NCBI GenBank assembly: GCA_002067045.1
Contig: MVPZ01000061.1
Location: forward strand, 1 to 22,000
Source of the DNA: Methanomassiliicoccales archaeon PtaB.Bin134
Lineage (GTDB): Archaea > Thermoplasmatota > Thermoplasmata > Methanomassiliicoccales > UBA472
Length of the DNA: 22,000 nt
Direction of reading: 5' to 3'
Shown here in pieces: positions 8,050 to 14,929 of the stretch (positions are counted from its first letter, which is position 1; every line of letters begins with the position of its first letter). The notes below the pieces were generated by a model. It did no database searches and was not told the DNA's origin. It saw nothing but the letters and a program-made list of their open reading frames with translations. Made by a program: the position numbers and the translations under genes.

Positions 8050-8849
8050 CCCTCGACCCCCCGCACCCATTCGGAGAGCCGCATCCCGTCACCGGATGCC
8101 AGGCGCTTCATGGCCGCCATTATGCCCGAGCCGTACTGGGCGGCCTTCTTGGGGGCGGAGGCGGAGGACAGCCCCAGGTTCCGGGCCAGGCGCCGCAATG
8201 GAAGTTTGTTGCCAGCCTCCCCGACCATCTCCGAGGCGCTGAACCGGCAGGCGGCCCTGATGACCCCGGGGTCCAGGTAAGGGCAGACCAGCCTCTTGCC
8301 GGAGGCCTCGGCCAGACGGACCTCCCTAGGGTGTCCCACGGAGACGAGACGCCCCAGATCGATCTCCATTGCGCTTGCCCTCTGGGCGTCGTCCATGGAC
8401 CGGTAGCGGGCATACCCCCCGAAAAGTTCGTCGGCGCCCTGGCCGCTGAGCAGGATGCCCTCCCGGAGCATGGTGCATCCCAGGTACAGGGGGAGCTCGA
8501 AGGACAGGCTAACCGGGTCGGTCAGTCCGCTGAGGTCGCGGAGGGCGGCCAGGCCTCCCCTCAATCGCCCATCGTCCAATTCGAGGCCGTGCCAGGGCAG
8601 AGATAGCTCCTCGGCGGCATTCCGGCCGGCATGGAGGTCGTGCGCGCCCGGATAACCGATGGTGTAGAGAACCGGCCGGCAGTGGTCCATGGCCATGCGG
8701 GCCAGCACCGAGCTGTCCAGGCCGCCGGAGAACAGCACCGCGACCTCCCCTCCCAGCTCCCGCTGGAGGCAGCCGTCAAGGCTGGAGAGCAGAGCGTCGT
8801 CGCGAACATCATCGTCCAGTTGCGTCCACCCCTGATGCCTTCCTCCCAT
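8046..8849 (-). CDS. Stand-alone asparagine-synthase-like ATP pyrophosphatase
   Basis: This 267-aa protein corresponds to the C-terminal synthetase domain of asparagine synthase B. It has the PP-loop SGGLDSS (41-47), which activates a carboxylate with ATP, and the conserved SGQGADELFGGY segment (about 133-144). The N-terminal glutaminase domain, with its essential Cys2, is absent; the first 30 residues are only a short leader. It must therefore use free ammonia, a separate glutaminase, or another amine. The ATG at 8849 has a TATTAT box about 30 nt upstream, so the mRNA is nearly leaderless. It heads an operon with folC and nth and is divergent from nikR. The substrate is unknown; asparagine need not be the product. 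Confidence 0.82.
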   Translation of the reverse strand: MGGRHQGWTQLDDDVRDDALLSSLDGCLQRELGGEVAVLFSGGLDSSVLARMAMDHCRPVLYTIGYPGAHDLHAGRNAAEELSLPWHGLELDDGRLRGGLAALRDLSGLTDPVSLSFELPLYLGCTMLREGILLSGQGADELFGGYARYRSMDDAQRASAMEIDLGRLVSVGHPREVRLAEASGKRLVCPYLDPGVIRAACRFSASEMVGEAGNKLPLRRLARNLGLSSASAPKKAAQYGSGIMAAMKRLASGDGMRLSEWVRGVEG

Positions 8850-8860
8850 GGCTGAATAGC

Positions 8861-8869
8861 ATTATTAAT
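8861..8869 (+). promoter_or_regulatory. TATA box for nikR
   Basis: ATTATTAAT is centred about 31 nt before the nikR ATG at 8896. It lies in a divergent 46-bp intergenic region and is interleaved with the opposite promoter. Confidence 0.5.
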
Positions 8870-8876
8870 CATTAGG

Positions 8877-8882
8877 ATAATA
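8877..8882 (-). promoter_or_regulatory. TATA box for the asparagine-synthase-like operon
   Basis: TATTAT on the minus strand lies about 30 nt before the ATG at 8849. It is only 8 nt from the nikR TATA box, so the two promoters may interfere or be co-regulated. Confidence 0.4.
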
Positions 8883-8895
8883 CCAAGCGGAGCAC

Positions 8896-9345
8896 ATGGA
8901 TAACGTCACCAGAATAGGCGTCTCCCTTGAACCGGAGCTCTTGGAGGACTTCGACAAGCTCATAGACCGCAAGGGCTACATCACCCGGTCCGAGGCCATA
9001 AGAGACCTCATTAGAAGCGCCCTGGCCAAGGAGATCTTGAAGGAGGATGAGAACGCCGTGGTCTTCGGGACCATCACCCTCTTCTATAGTCATCACAAGG
9101 GCGGGGTGAAGGAGCGCCTTATGGAGATACAGCACGAGCACCACAAGCACATCCTATCCTCCATCCATGTGCACCTGGACATCGAGCAGTGCCTGGAGGT
9201 GCTGATCGTGAACGGCACGGTCAAGGAGGTCAGACAATTGTCTGACGAGCTTGGAAGCGTCAAGGGGGTCACCCACCGCACCCTGCACCGCACCCCGGTC
9301 AGCCTGGCAGAGGATTCTGCAAAGGCATACGTGCACGAGCATTGA
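8896..9345 (+). CDS. nikR: Nickel-responsive regulator NikR
   Basis: NikR is a ribbon-helix-helix DNA-binding protein with a nickel-binding ACT domain; with nickel it represses uptake genes. The 149-aa sequence has the N-terminal RHH (TRIGVSLEPELLEDFDKL, then SEAIRDLIR). Nickel ligands H80, H91, H93 and C99 keep the spacing of E. coli H76, H87, H89 and C95. An additional His cluster (H82, H83, H85) lies beside them. A weak GGAG precedes the ATG. No nickel transporter is adjacent; the nearest nickel genes are hypA-hypD about 3 kb away. The divergent operon and NikR itself are the obvious candidates for local control. Confidence 0.95.
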   Translation: MDNVTRIGVSLEPELLEDFDKLIDRKGYITRSEAIRDLIRSALAKEILKEDENAVVFGTITLFYSHHKGGVKERLMEIQHEHHKHILSSIHVHLDIEQCLEVLIVNGTVKEVRQLSDELGSVKGVTHRTLHRTPVSLAEDSAKAYVHEH

Positions 9346-9354
9346 GCGTCCGCA

Positions 9355-10581
9355 TCACTTCTGGACCATGGCCGCCCGGGAACGGCGGTCCCTGGACCAC
9401 AGCGGGACCATGCCCAGCACGGTAAGCAGTCCCAGCGCCGATACGGCGCTCCACAGCAGCCAGTTGTCCGTGAGGCTGTCGTAGAGCACCCCGCCGACCA
9501 GCGAGGCGGAGAACCAGCCAAAGGAGGTTATCAGGCCGTAGATCCCCAGGTACTTGCCCCTCTCCTCCTCGCCGGACATGGCCACGGTGAGGTCCATGGA
9601 TATGGGGACCACCACCAGCTCGCCCAGGGTGATCACGACCATGGCCAATGCCAGGCCGAACCCGTCGGTGACCGCGGCCAGGGAGAGGTACCCCAGGCAG
9701 TACAGAAGTGTTCCCCCGGCCATGCCCAGGTACATGTTGCGCTTACCCAGCCAGCGGGCGATGGGGATCTGGAACAGCACCACCATCAGGCCGTTGAGGC
9801 CGAAGACCAGACCGATGACGGTGGTGCTGAGCAGCAGCCTGTCGCTGGAGTAGACGGTGAAGGTGGTGCCGAACTGGCCGGACATGACGATCATGGGTAT
9901 GAGGATGATGCAGAAGGCCAGGAACAGGGGCCTGACGCTGCTTATCTCCCTCCACACGCTCGGCCGGCGCTCCATGGGCCTGGGAATATACGATTCCTTC
10001 AGGTAATAGGCCACGATGAGGGCCGCGAACAGGGAGATCATGGCCGATGCCAGGAACGAGGCGAAATAGGAGTAGGACATGATGATCCCGCCGACCATGG
10101 GACCGAAGGCGAACCCCAGGTTCCAGGCCACCCTCAGCAGCCCGAAGGCCTCCAGCCGCTTGGCCGGTTCCACCACGTCGGCCACCATGGCGTTGTTGGC
10201 CGGTTCGAAGGCGCCCCCGAAGAAGTAGTTCACCGAGAGCAGGCCGGCTATGCCCCACAGGTTCGGCCAGTAGGATATAACGAAGGCCAGGGCCAGGAAG
10301 GTGGAGGTGCGCAGCAGCATGGAGTACGTCATCACCCCCCAGCGCCCGAAGCGGTCCGCGGCCAATCCGCCGACCAGGCTTCCGACGGCCCCGGCCACCC
10401 CGGCCACGGTCAGCACCAGGCCAGCCAGCGCAAGAGGGGCGTCCATGGTGTCGTACATGAACAGGGCCAGGAATGGCCCCACGATGCTGAACCCCACGCC
10501 GTCGATCAGGCGGGAATAGAACAGCACCCAGACCCGGCGGTCATAGCCCTTGAAACCGAACAGGTCGGACGTGCCTCTCAC
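9355..10581 (-). CDS. Major facilitator superfamily transporter
   Basis: This 408-aa secondary transporter has about 12 hydrophobic helices. The cytoplasmic loop after helix 2 reads GGLAADRFGRWG, the MFS motif A. The second half has a corresponding but weaker repeat. The arrangement resembles drug or sugar effluxers, but I cannot name the substrate. The start is GTG at 10581 with GGAAGAG just upstream; a weak TATA-like ATCATATC lies about 25 nt before it. The gene converges on nikR with a 9-bp gap and is divergent from topA across a 253-bp region with dyad symmetries. Confidence 0.87.
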   Translation of the reverse strand: MRGTSDLFGFKGYDRRVWVLFYSRLIDGVGFSIVGPFLALFMYDTMDAPLALAGLVLTVAGVAGAVGSLVGGLAADRFGRWGVMTYSMLLRTSTFLALAFVISYWPNLWGIAGLLSVNYFFGGAFEPANNAMVADVVEPAKRLEAFGLLRVAWNLGFAFGPMVGGIIMSYSYFASFLASAMISLFAALIVAYYLKESYIPRPMERRPSVWREISSVRPLFLAFCIILIPMIVMSGQFGTTFTVYSSDRLLLSTTVIGLVFGLNGLMVVLFQIPIARWLGKRNMYLGMAGGTLLYCLGYLSLAAVTDGFGLALAMVVITLGELVVVPISMDLTVAMSGEEERGKYLGIYGLITSFGWFSASLVGGVLYDSLTDNWLLWSAVSALGLLTVLGMVPLWSRDRRSRAAMVQK

Positions 10582-10631
10582 CTCTTCCCGCGGAGAGATG
10601 GGGATATGATGGCGAGCGCAGGCGCAGGGGC

Positions 10632-10666
10632 CGTTCGGCTGGATCGAATGTCGATGCGACCGAACG
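10632..10666. repeat. 35-nt inverted repeat (nested hairpin)
   Basis: Outer arms CGTTCGG (10632-10638) and CCGAACG (10660-10666), and inner arms ATCGA (10643-10647) and TCGAT (10651-10655), share one centre at 10649. Both pairs are perfect complements separated by a 4x4 internal loop. It could be an operator for a dimeric regulator of the MFS gene or an RNA hairpin. Confidence 0.55.
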
Positions 10667-10759
10667 ATCTGGACGGAAATGACCCCTTCTCCATGTACGC
10701 TAGCGGCAGGTCCGCTCCTCCCGGCGCTGAAGCCACAGGAGCATCATAATCGTTTCTGA

Positions 10760-10773
10760 CGCACAGCTGTGCG
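10760..10773. repeat. Perfect 14-bp palindrome upstream of topA
   Basis: CGCACAGCTGTGCG lies about 32 nt before the topA TATA box and is a candidate protein-binding site. Confidence 0.45.
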
Positions 10774-10804
10774 GGGGGGCTAGGACGCAGCGCAGTAGAT
10801 AACC

Positions 10805-10813
10805 TTTTTAAAT
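10805..10813 (+). promoter_or_regulatory. TATA box for topA
   Basis: TTTTTAAAT is centred 26 nt before the topA ATG at 10835, predicting a leaderless transcript. No ribosome site precedes the ATG, which agrees. Confidence 0.6.
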
Positions 10814-10834
10814 GTTAACTCTTGATGCCCTCCG

Positions 10835-13267
10835 ATGAAGAGACTGGTCATCTCCGAGAAGTCCGATGCCGCGAAGCGCGTGGCCACGATATTGTCCGAG
10901 GGCAGCGCCAAGCGCAAGAGCGTCCGCAGCGTTCAGGTTTTCAACTTCGAGAGGGGTGGGGACGAGTTTTTCGTGGTGGGCCTGCGCGGCCACATAATCG
11001 AGCTGGATTACCCGCCGGAGTTCAACGACTGGTCCAAGGTGGACCCCGTGGACCTGGTCAAGACCAACCCGGCCAAGCGGGTCACCGCCCTGAACATCCT
11101 GAGCACCCTGAGCGAGCTGTCGCAGGAGTGCGACGAGGTCATCATCGCCACCGACTTCGACCGGGAAGGGGAGCTCATCGGATTGGAGACGGTCACCCTG
11201 CTGGAGAAGCCCCCGCGGTCGGTGCGCCGCGTCCGCTTCAGCGCCCTGACCAAGTACGAGATAGAGAGGGCCTTCCAGGAACTGACCGATCCCGACCACC
11301 GCCTGGCAGAATCTGCGGAGACCAGGCAGGTCATTGACCTGGCCTGGGGCGCAGTGCTCACCCGCTTCATCTCCCTGACCAGCGGGCAGATGGGCAACAA
11401 CTTCCTCTCCGTGGGCAGGGTGCAGAGCCCCACCCTGACCCTGATCGTGGACCGCCACAAGGAGATATCCGAGTTCGTCCCGGAGCCCTACTGGACCGTC
11501 TCGGCCAGGATGGAGAAGGACCTGGATTTCTCAGGCAATCACATAGCCAACCCCTTCAAGGACGAGACTACCGCCGAGGGCGCCCGCCAGAGGGCGGACT
11601 GCGGCAAGGGGATGGTCCTGGGGATGGAGCGCAAGGAGAAGGACGAGTACCCTCCCGCACCTTTCAACACCACCACCATGCTCAGCGAGGCCAACAAGCT
11701 TGGCCTCTCCCCGTCCATGGCCATGAAGGTGGCCGAGGACCTGTACACCTCCGGTTACATCTCATACCCCAGGACCGACAACACCGTCTATCCCAGGTCC
11801 CTGAGCCTCAGGAACATCCTGGAGAAGCTCAAGAAATCCGACCTGGGCAAGGAGGCCGAGGAGGTGCTGGCCCAGGAGCAGATCCGCCCTTCCCGCGGAA
11901 GGGTGGAGACCACCGACCATCCGCCCATCTACCCCACGGAGGCGGCCACCAAGAAGGAGCTGAAGGGCGCGAAATGGACCCTCTACGAGCTGGTGACCAG
12001 GCGCTTCCTGGCCACCCTGGCGCCCTCCGCGCGTTCTGAATCCGCAAGATGCGACGTGGTGCTGGGGGGCGAGCCATTCCGCGCCGAGGGCTACCGCCTG
12101 CTCTCCCTTGGCTGGAGGAGGTACTATCCCTACTGGAGGGTCACCGAGGTCCTGCTGCCGGAGCTCAGGCAGGGCGACCAGGTGCTGGTGAAGGAGGTCA
12201 GCTGCGAGAGGAAGGAGACCAAGCCGCCCTCCCGGTACTCCCAGGGCACCCTGCTGCAGGAGATGGAAAAGCTAAGGCTGGGCACCAAGTCCACCAGGCA
12301 TGACATCATCCAGAAGCTCTACGACCGCAAGTACGTGGACGGCAACGACCTGGTGCCGACCCTGAGCGGGGTGGCCGTGGTCTCCGCCCTGCAGAAGCAC
12401 GCCCAGATCGTCACCGAGAGCCGCATGACCGCCCAGTTGGAGAAGGACATGGATTCCATCGCCAACGGAGAGTCCACCCTGGCCGAGGTGGTCCAGGAGT
12501 CCCAGGCCATGCTCCTGGACATCCTGGAGGTCATGAACAGGAACCGCAAGGAGATCGGCGATGAGATCAGGGGTGCCCTGCAGGAGCAGCGCTTCATCGG
12601 GACCTGCCCCAAGTGCGGCAAGGACCTGCGCATCATCCGCTCCAAGAAGGGCAGCGAGTTCATCGGCTGCTCCGGATATCCCGAGTGCGACGTCACCTAT
12701 CCCAAGCCGGGAGGGGCCCTGGTCCAGCCGAGCGAGGAGAAGTGCGAGGCCTGCGGCCTGCCCATGGTCAAGGTCATTCGCCGCGGCAACCCGGTGCGGG
12801 TGCAGTGCATAGACCCGGACTGCTCAACCAACCAGGGCAAGGACGTGGTGGGCGATTGCCCGGAGTGCGGCAAGGAGCTCCGCGTCCTGTACTCCAGGGC
12901 GGGCAAGCGCTTCCTGGGATGCTCCGGGTATCCCGATTGCAAGCGGACCTATCCCCTGCCCCAGTACGGCACGCTGGAGTTCCTGGGGGAGAAGTGCCCG
13001 GAGTGCGGCGCGCCGGTGCTGAGGGTCAAGGGGCGCGGAGGATGGAAGTTCTGCGCGAACATGGATTGCCCAACAGGCAAGAAGGCCAAGGAATCCAAGG
13101 CCGAGGGGGAGGCCGCCCCCAAGGCGAAGAGGCCGGCAGCCAAAAAGGCCGCCAAGCCCAAGAAGGCCGTCAAGAAGGAAGAGGCTGCCGAGAAGCCTGC
13201 GGCCAAGAAGGCCGCGAAGAGGCCGGCCGCAAAAAAGGCGGAGAAGAAGGTCAGCCCAGCTGAATGA
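10835..13267 (+). CDS. topA: DNA topoisomerase I (type IA) with zinc modules and Lys-rich tail
   Basis: This enzyme relaxes negative supercoils by cutting one strand. The 810-aa protein begins with a Toprim domain (RLVISEKSDAAKRV; acidic TDFDREGE near 106-113). The catalytic Tyr311 is in SYPRTDN. The C-terminus has four Cys4 modules: C591/C594/C612/C618, C637/C640/C658/C663, C675/C678/C696/C702 and C721/C724/C740/C745. Modules 1 and 3 (GCSGYP) resemble each other, as do 2 and 4, and the offset 1-to-2 equals 3-to-4 (46 residues), suggesting a tandem duplication. Residues 746-810 form an Ala/Lys/Pro-rich tail with about 21 Lys, like histone H1 or the tails of actinobacterial TopA. The stop overlaps the convergent gene by 17 nt. 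Confidence 0.96.
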   Translation: MKRLVISEKSDAAKRVATILSEGSAKRKSVRSVQVFNFERGGDEFFVVGLRGHIIELDYPPEFNDWSKVDPVDLVKTNPAKRVTALNILSTLSELSQECDEVIIATDFDREGELIGLETVTLLEKPPRSVRRVRFSALTKYEIERAFQELTDPDHRLAESAETRQVIDLAWGAVLTRFISLTSGQMGNNFLSVGRVQSPTLTLIVDRHKEISEFVPEPYWTVSARMEKDLDFSGNHIANPFKDETTAEGARQRADCGKGMVLGMERKEKDEYPPAPFNTTTMLSEANKLGLSPSMAMKVAEDLYTSGYISYPRTDNTVYPRSLSLRNILEKLKKSDLGKEAEEVLAQEQIRPSRGRVETTDHPPIYPTEAATKKELKGAKWTLYELVTRRFLATLAPSARSESARCDVVLGGEPFRAEGYRLLSLGWRRYYPYWRVTEVLLPELRQGDQVLVKEVSCERKETKPPSRYSQGTLLQEMEKLRLGTKSTRHDIIQKLYDRKYVDGNDLVPTLSGVAVVSALQKHAQIVTESRMTAQLEKDMDSIANGESTLAEVVQESQAMLLDILEVMNRNRKEIGDEIRGALQEQRFIGTCPKCGKDLRIIRSKKGSEFIGCSGYPECDVTYPKPGGALVQPSEEKCEACGLPMVKVIRRGNPVRVQCIDPDCSTNQGKDVVGDCPECGKELRVLYSRAGKRFLGCSGYPDCKRTYPLPQYGTLEFLGEKCPECGAPVLRVKGRGGWKFCANMDCPTGKKAKESKAEGEAAPKAKRPAAKKAAKPKKAVKKEEAAEKPAAKKAAKRPAAKKAEKKVSPAE

Positions 13268-13664
13268 GGTCCTTCTGCTCTATCTCCAGGTCCTCGATCC
13301 CCAGGGACGAGCTCCCCTGGAAGCTGCGCCTGGCGCATTCCGCGGTGATGCGGACCAGCTCCTTCTTGGCCAGGCCGTACTGCAGAACGTTCACGATGAC
13401 CTCGACCGAATCCAATGGCTGCTCGAACCGGCCCTTGCAGCGCACCCGGGCGTCGTGATCGGTCACGCTGCAGGTTATGAAGGAGCTGCCGACCTCCACC
13501 ACGCACTTGATGTGCCCGATGAGGCGCGTGCCGGCCTCCAGGCAGTCCATGGCCACCCCGGACATGAAGGATTCCAGCATCTGCTGGGCCTTTTCCGGGG
13601 GGACCGCGGCAGGGAACCTGACGCTCAGTCGGGCGGCGTAGGCGGCGAAGTCCTCGGTGATCAT
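13251..13664 (-). CDS. Conserved-looking protein of unknown function, coupled to a CobW-type GTPase
   Basis: I do not recognise a family. The 137-aa soluble protein has no membrane segment or clear signal peptide. It appears as a short helical N-terminus (residues 1-40) followed by alternating strand-like and helical stretches. Four cysteines (C41, C54, C65, C76) lie in the middle without a CxxC pair, and a fifth is near residue 109. Its ATG at 13664 overlaps the upstream GTPase stop as ATGA, so the two proteins are probably made together and may act together. The 3' end overlaps topA (plus strand) by 17 nt. Third-position GC is like that of its neighbours. Confidence 0.75.
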   Translation of the reverse strand: MITEDFAAYAARLSVRFPAAVPPEKAQQMLESFMSGVAMDCLEAGTRLIGHIKCVVEVGSSFITCSVTDHDARVRCKGRFEQPLDSVEVIVNVLQYGLAKKELVRITAECARRSFQGSSSLGIEDLEIEQKDLIQLG

Positions 13665-14260
13665 GCTCCCACTAATCTGCTCACGAATACATCCAAATTA
13701 TGCCCGTTGACGCTGGACACGGGGATGATGGGCTTATCGCCGATCCTCTCCCTGGTGTACCTCTCGACCTCCGCCAGGCGGGCCTCGTCCACCTCGTCGG
13801 TCTTGCTGACCACCACCATGTCCGCCACCCGCATCTGCTTGGCCAGGGGGTGCTTCATGGCCTGGATGAGTATGGGGAAGCGCACTGCGTCCAGAACGAT
13901 GACCACCCTTATGCTGCCCAGGGGCTGGCCGCGGTAGTGCTCCATGGTGGCCAGGATGGCGTCGGGATCGGCGATGCCTGAGGGCTCGACCACCACCAGG
14001 TCCGGGTGGTAGTTGTCCTGTATGCTCCTCACCGCGTCCAGGAAGTTAGGGCCCAGGGTGCAGCATATGCACCCGCGGGGAAGCTCCTTCACCTGCAGCC
14101 CGTACTTCTCCATGACCTTGCCGTCGATCCCGATGTTCCCGAAGTCGTTAACGATGACCGCGACCTTCTTACCGGTGCGCTCGGAGATCTTGTCGATGCT
14201 GTTGAGGATGAGCGAGGTCTTCCCGCTGCCCAGGAAGCCGGCGATGATTACCATGTCCAT
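13661..14260 (-). CDS. CobW/P47K-family metal-chaperone GTPase, short form
   Basis: These G3E GTPases deliver metals (zinc, cobalt or nickel) to target proteins. The 199-aa protein has the P-loop GFLGSGKT (8-15), the GCICC metal motif (C64, C66, C67), the VVEPSG switch segment, and SKTDEVD in place of the NKxD guanine-specificity motif. It stops where the C-terminal CobW domain would begin, so it is the core G domain only. I choose the ATG at 14260 because AGGTGG lies 5 nt upstream; a GTG at 14269 is possible. A TATA-like box at 14301-14308 fits a short leader. It is followed by, and overlaps, a 137-aa unknown gene. The client protein is unknown. Confidence 0.87.
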   Translation of the reverse strand: MDMVIIAGFLGSGKTSLILNSIDKISERTGKKVAVIVNDFGNIGIDGKVMEKYGLQVKELPRGCICCTLGPNFLDAVRSIQDNYHPDLVVVEPSGIADPDAILATMEHYRGQPLGSIRVVIVLDAVRFPILIQAMKHPLAKQMRVADMVVVSKTDEVDEARLAEVERYTRERIGDKPIIPVSSVNGHNLDVFVSRLVGA

Positions 14261-14300
14261 TTGAACCACCTTGAACTGGAAAAAATCAATCCAGGGCGAC

Positions 14301-14308
14301 GTATAAGA
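14301..14308 (-). promoter_or_regulatory. TATA box for the CobW-type operon
   Basis: TCTTATAC on the minus strand lies about 44 nt before the ATG at 14260. Transcription would start near 14278, leaving an 18-nt leader that includes AGGTGG. Confidence 0.4.
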
Positions 14309-14318
14309 AACTTCCCAG

Positions 14319-14349
14319 AAAAAAAAAGGTTGCGAGGGGTCACCCCTCG
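14319..14349 (-). terminator. Hairpin plus U-tract terminator containing a stop codon
   Basis: On the minus strand an 8-bp perfect stem (CGAGGGGT/ACCCCTCG, 14333-14349, one-base centre) is followed after five bases by nine U (14319-14327). The TGA stop of the 99-aa gene (14340-14342) lies at the tip, so the stem's upstream arm is coding. It separates this gene from the CobW operon. Confidence 0.7.
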
Positions 14350-14639
14350 AGAAGGCCGTAGAACTCGCTGTCCAGGTCCTCCTTCTCCAATGCCACCCTC
14401 CGGTTGCGGCAAGCCCGGCATTCCACCGGTTTCCCCATCATCCGCCTCCGGTGCACCGTGGCCCGGTCCAAGCGCGCCAGGCAACCGCAGGCGCAGAGCA
14501 CCGTGGCCCCCTGCCATTCGCCGAACGGCGAGGAGAGGCTTACATGCCGCTCACCGCTCAGGTCGGGAAGGACGATCATCCTTTCCCGCAACGGGACCTG
14601 CAGGTGAGGTTGACGCACCTCACCGTCCGACCTGAGCAT
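14340..14639 (-). CDS. Cys-rich small protein of unknown function (possible zinc binder)
   Basis: I do not recognise this 99-aa protein. It is rich in Arg, and its cysteines fall in two groups: C49/C51/C53 (CACGC) and C74/C77 (CRAC), a likely zinc site. A basic stretch (RRRMM) lies between them and an acidic C-terminus follows. A TTG at 14666 would add 9 residues. I choose the ATG at 14639 because a TTTATTGC box is centred about 28 nt upstream, predicting a leaderless mRNA. A further ATG at 14579 would shorten it. The stop lies in a terminator hairpin, so this is a single-gene unit. The presence of a promoter and terminator supports a real gene. Confidence 0.6.
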   Translation of the reverse strand: MLRSDGEVRQPHLQVPLRERMIVLPDLSGERHVSLSSPFGEWQGATVLCACGCLARLDRATVHRRRMMGKPVECRACRNRRVALEKEDLDSEFYGLLEG

Positions 14640-14662
14640 AGCTTGCGCTATTTGACCGTTAA

Positions 14663-14670
14663 GCAATAAA
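14663..14670 (-). promoter_or_regulatory. TATA-like box for the Cys-rich 99-aa gene
   Basis: TTTATTGC on the minus strand is centred 28 nt before the ATG at 14639. It is weaker than the other TATA boxes here. Confidence 0.35.
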
Positions 14671-14864
14671 CCCCTTCCTATTCAGAGCATGCTGCCCCCC
14701 TCAACCAGCAGCCCACAAGTTACTGGACGGAAGACCTAACCCCTCGCAATCTTCTGAACAGAAGGCCTAAGGCGGTGGGATATTTTAAAGATTTCCTTAA
14801 CGAACTATACGGTTTTTTATCTTATCCAGCATGATAATGTACAACTGCGTTTTTCGCAAGATTT

Positions 14865-14909
14865 TTCATATAAAAGAGAAGGAGGGCGTTACCCGCTAGG
14901 AGCCCTCCT
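14865..14909 (-). terminator. Terminator-like hairpin after the lrp gene
   Basis: An 8-bp perfect stem AGGAGGGC/GCCCTCCT (arms 14880-14887 and 14902-14909, 14-nt loop) begins 20 nt after the lrp stop on the minus strand. The U-rich stretch UUCUCUUUUAUAUG follows. The tail is interrupted, so efficiency is uncertain. Confidence 0.5.
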
Positions 14910-14929
14910 ACCCGTACGCTTTCATCTGC

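Larger units (their letters stand above)
10582..10834. other. Divergent intergenic region between MFS gene and topA, with two dyads
   Basis: No tRNA or recognisable RNA is visible. The region has a 35-nt imperfect dyad (10632-10666), a perfect 14-bp palindrome (10760-10773) followed by a run of seven G, and the topA TATA box. A possible 47-aa reading frame on the plus strand (10606-10749, ATG-ATG start) has no clear promoter or ribosome site and I do not call it as a gene. A 38-aa frame on the minus strand (10578-10694) ends in a GTGA overlap with the MFS start but is equally unsupported. Confidence 0.6.
14640..14929. other. AT-rich intergenic region with hairpins
   Basis: I see no gene here. 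The right part (14775-14880) is strikingly AT-rich compared with the genes around it. It has TATA-like boxes at 14781-14791 (ATATTTTAAAG, plus strand) and 14868-14876 (ATATAAAAG, plus strand), a 6-bp hairpin CTTCTG/CAGAAG at 14751-14764, and the lrp terminator at 14880-14909. The longest frames are about 16 codons. A small RNA on the plus strand is possible but not demonstrable. Confidence 0.6.

Noticed and set aside
8850..8895. Canonical E. coli-type NikR operator (GTATGA-N16-TCATAC)
   Set aside because: Neither half-site is present in the intergenic region.
10578..10694. 38-aa minus-strand frame ending in a GTGA overlap with the MFS start
   Set aside because: The overlap is suggestive of a leader peptide, but there is no ribosome site or promoter and the composition is ordinary for chance frames.
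10582..10834. Possible tRNA or riboswitch before topA
   Set aside because: No cloverleaf, CCA end or known aptamer core could be found. The hairpins are symmetric like DNA operators, and topA appears leaderless.
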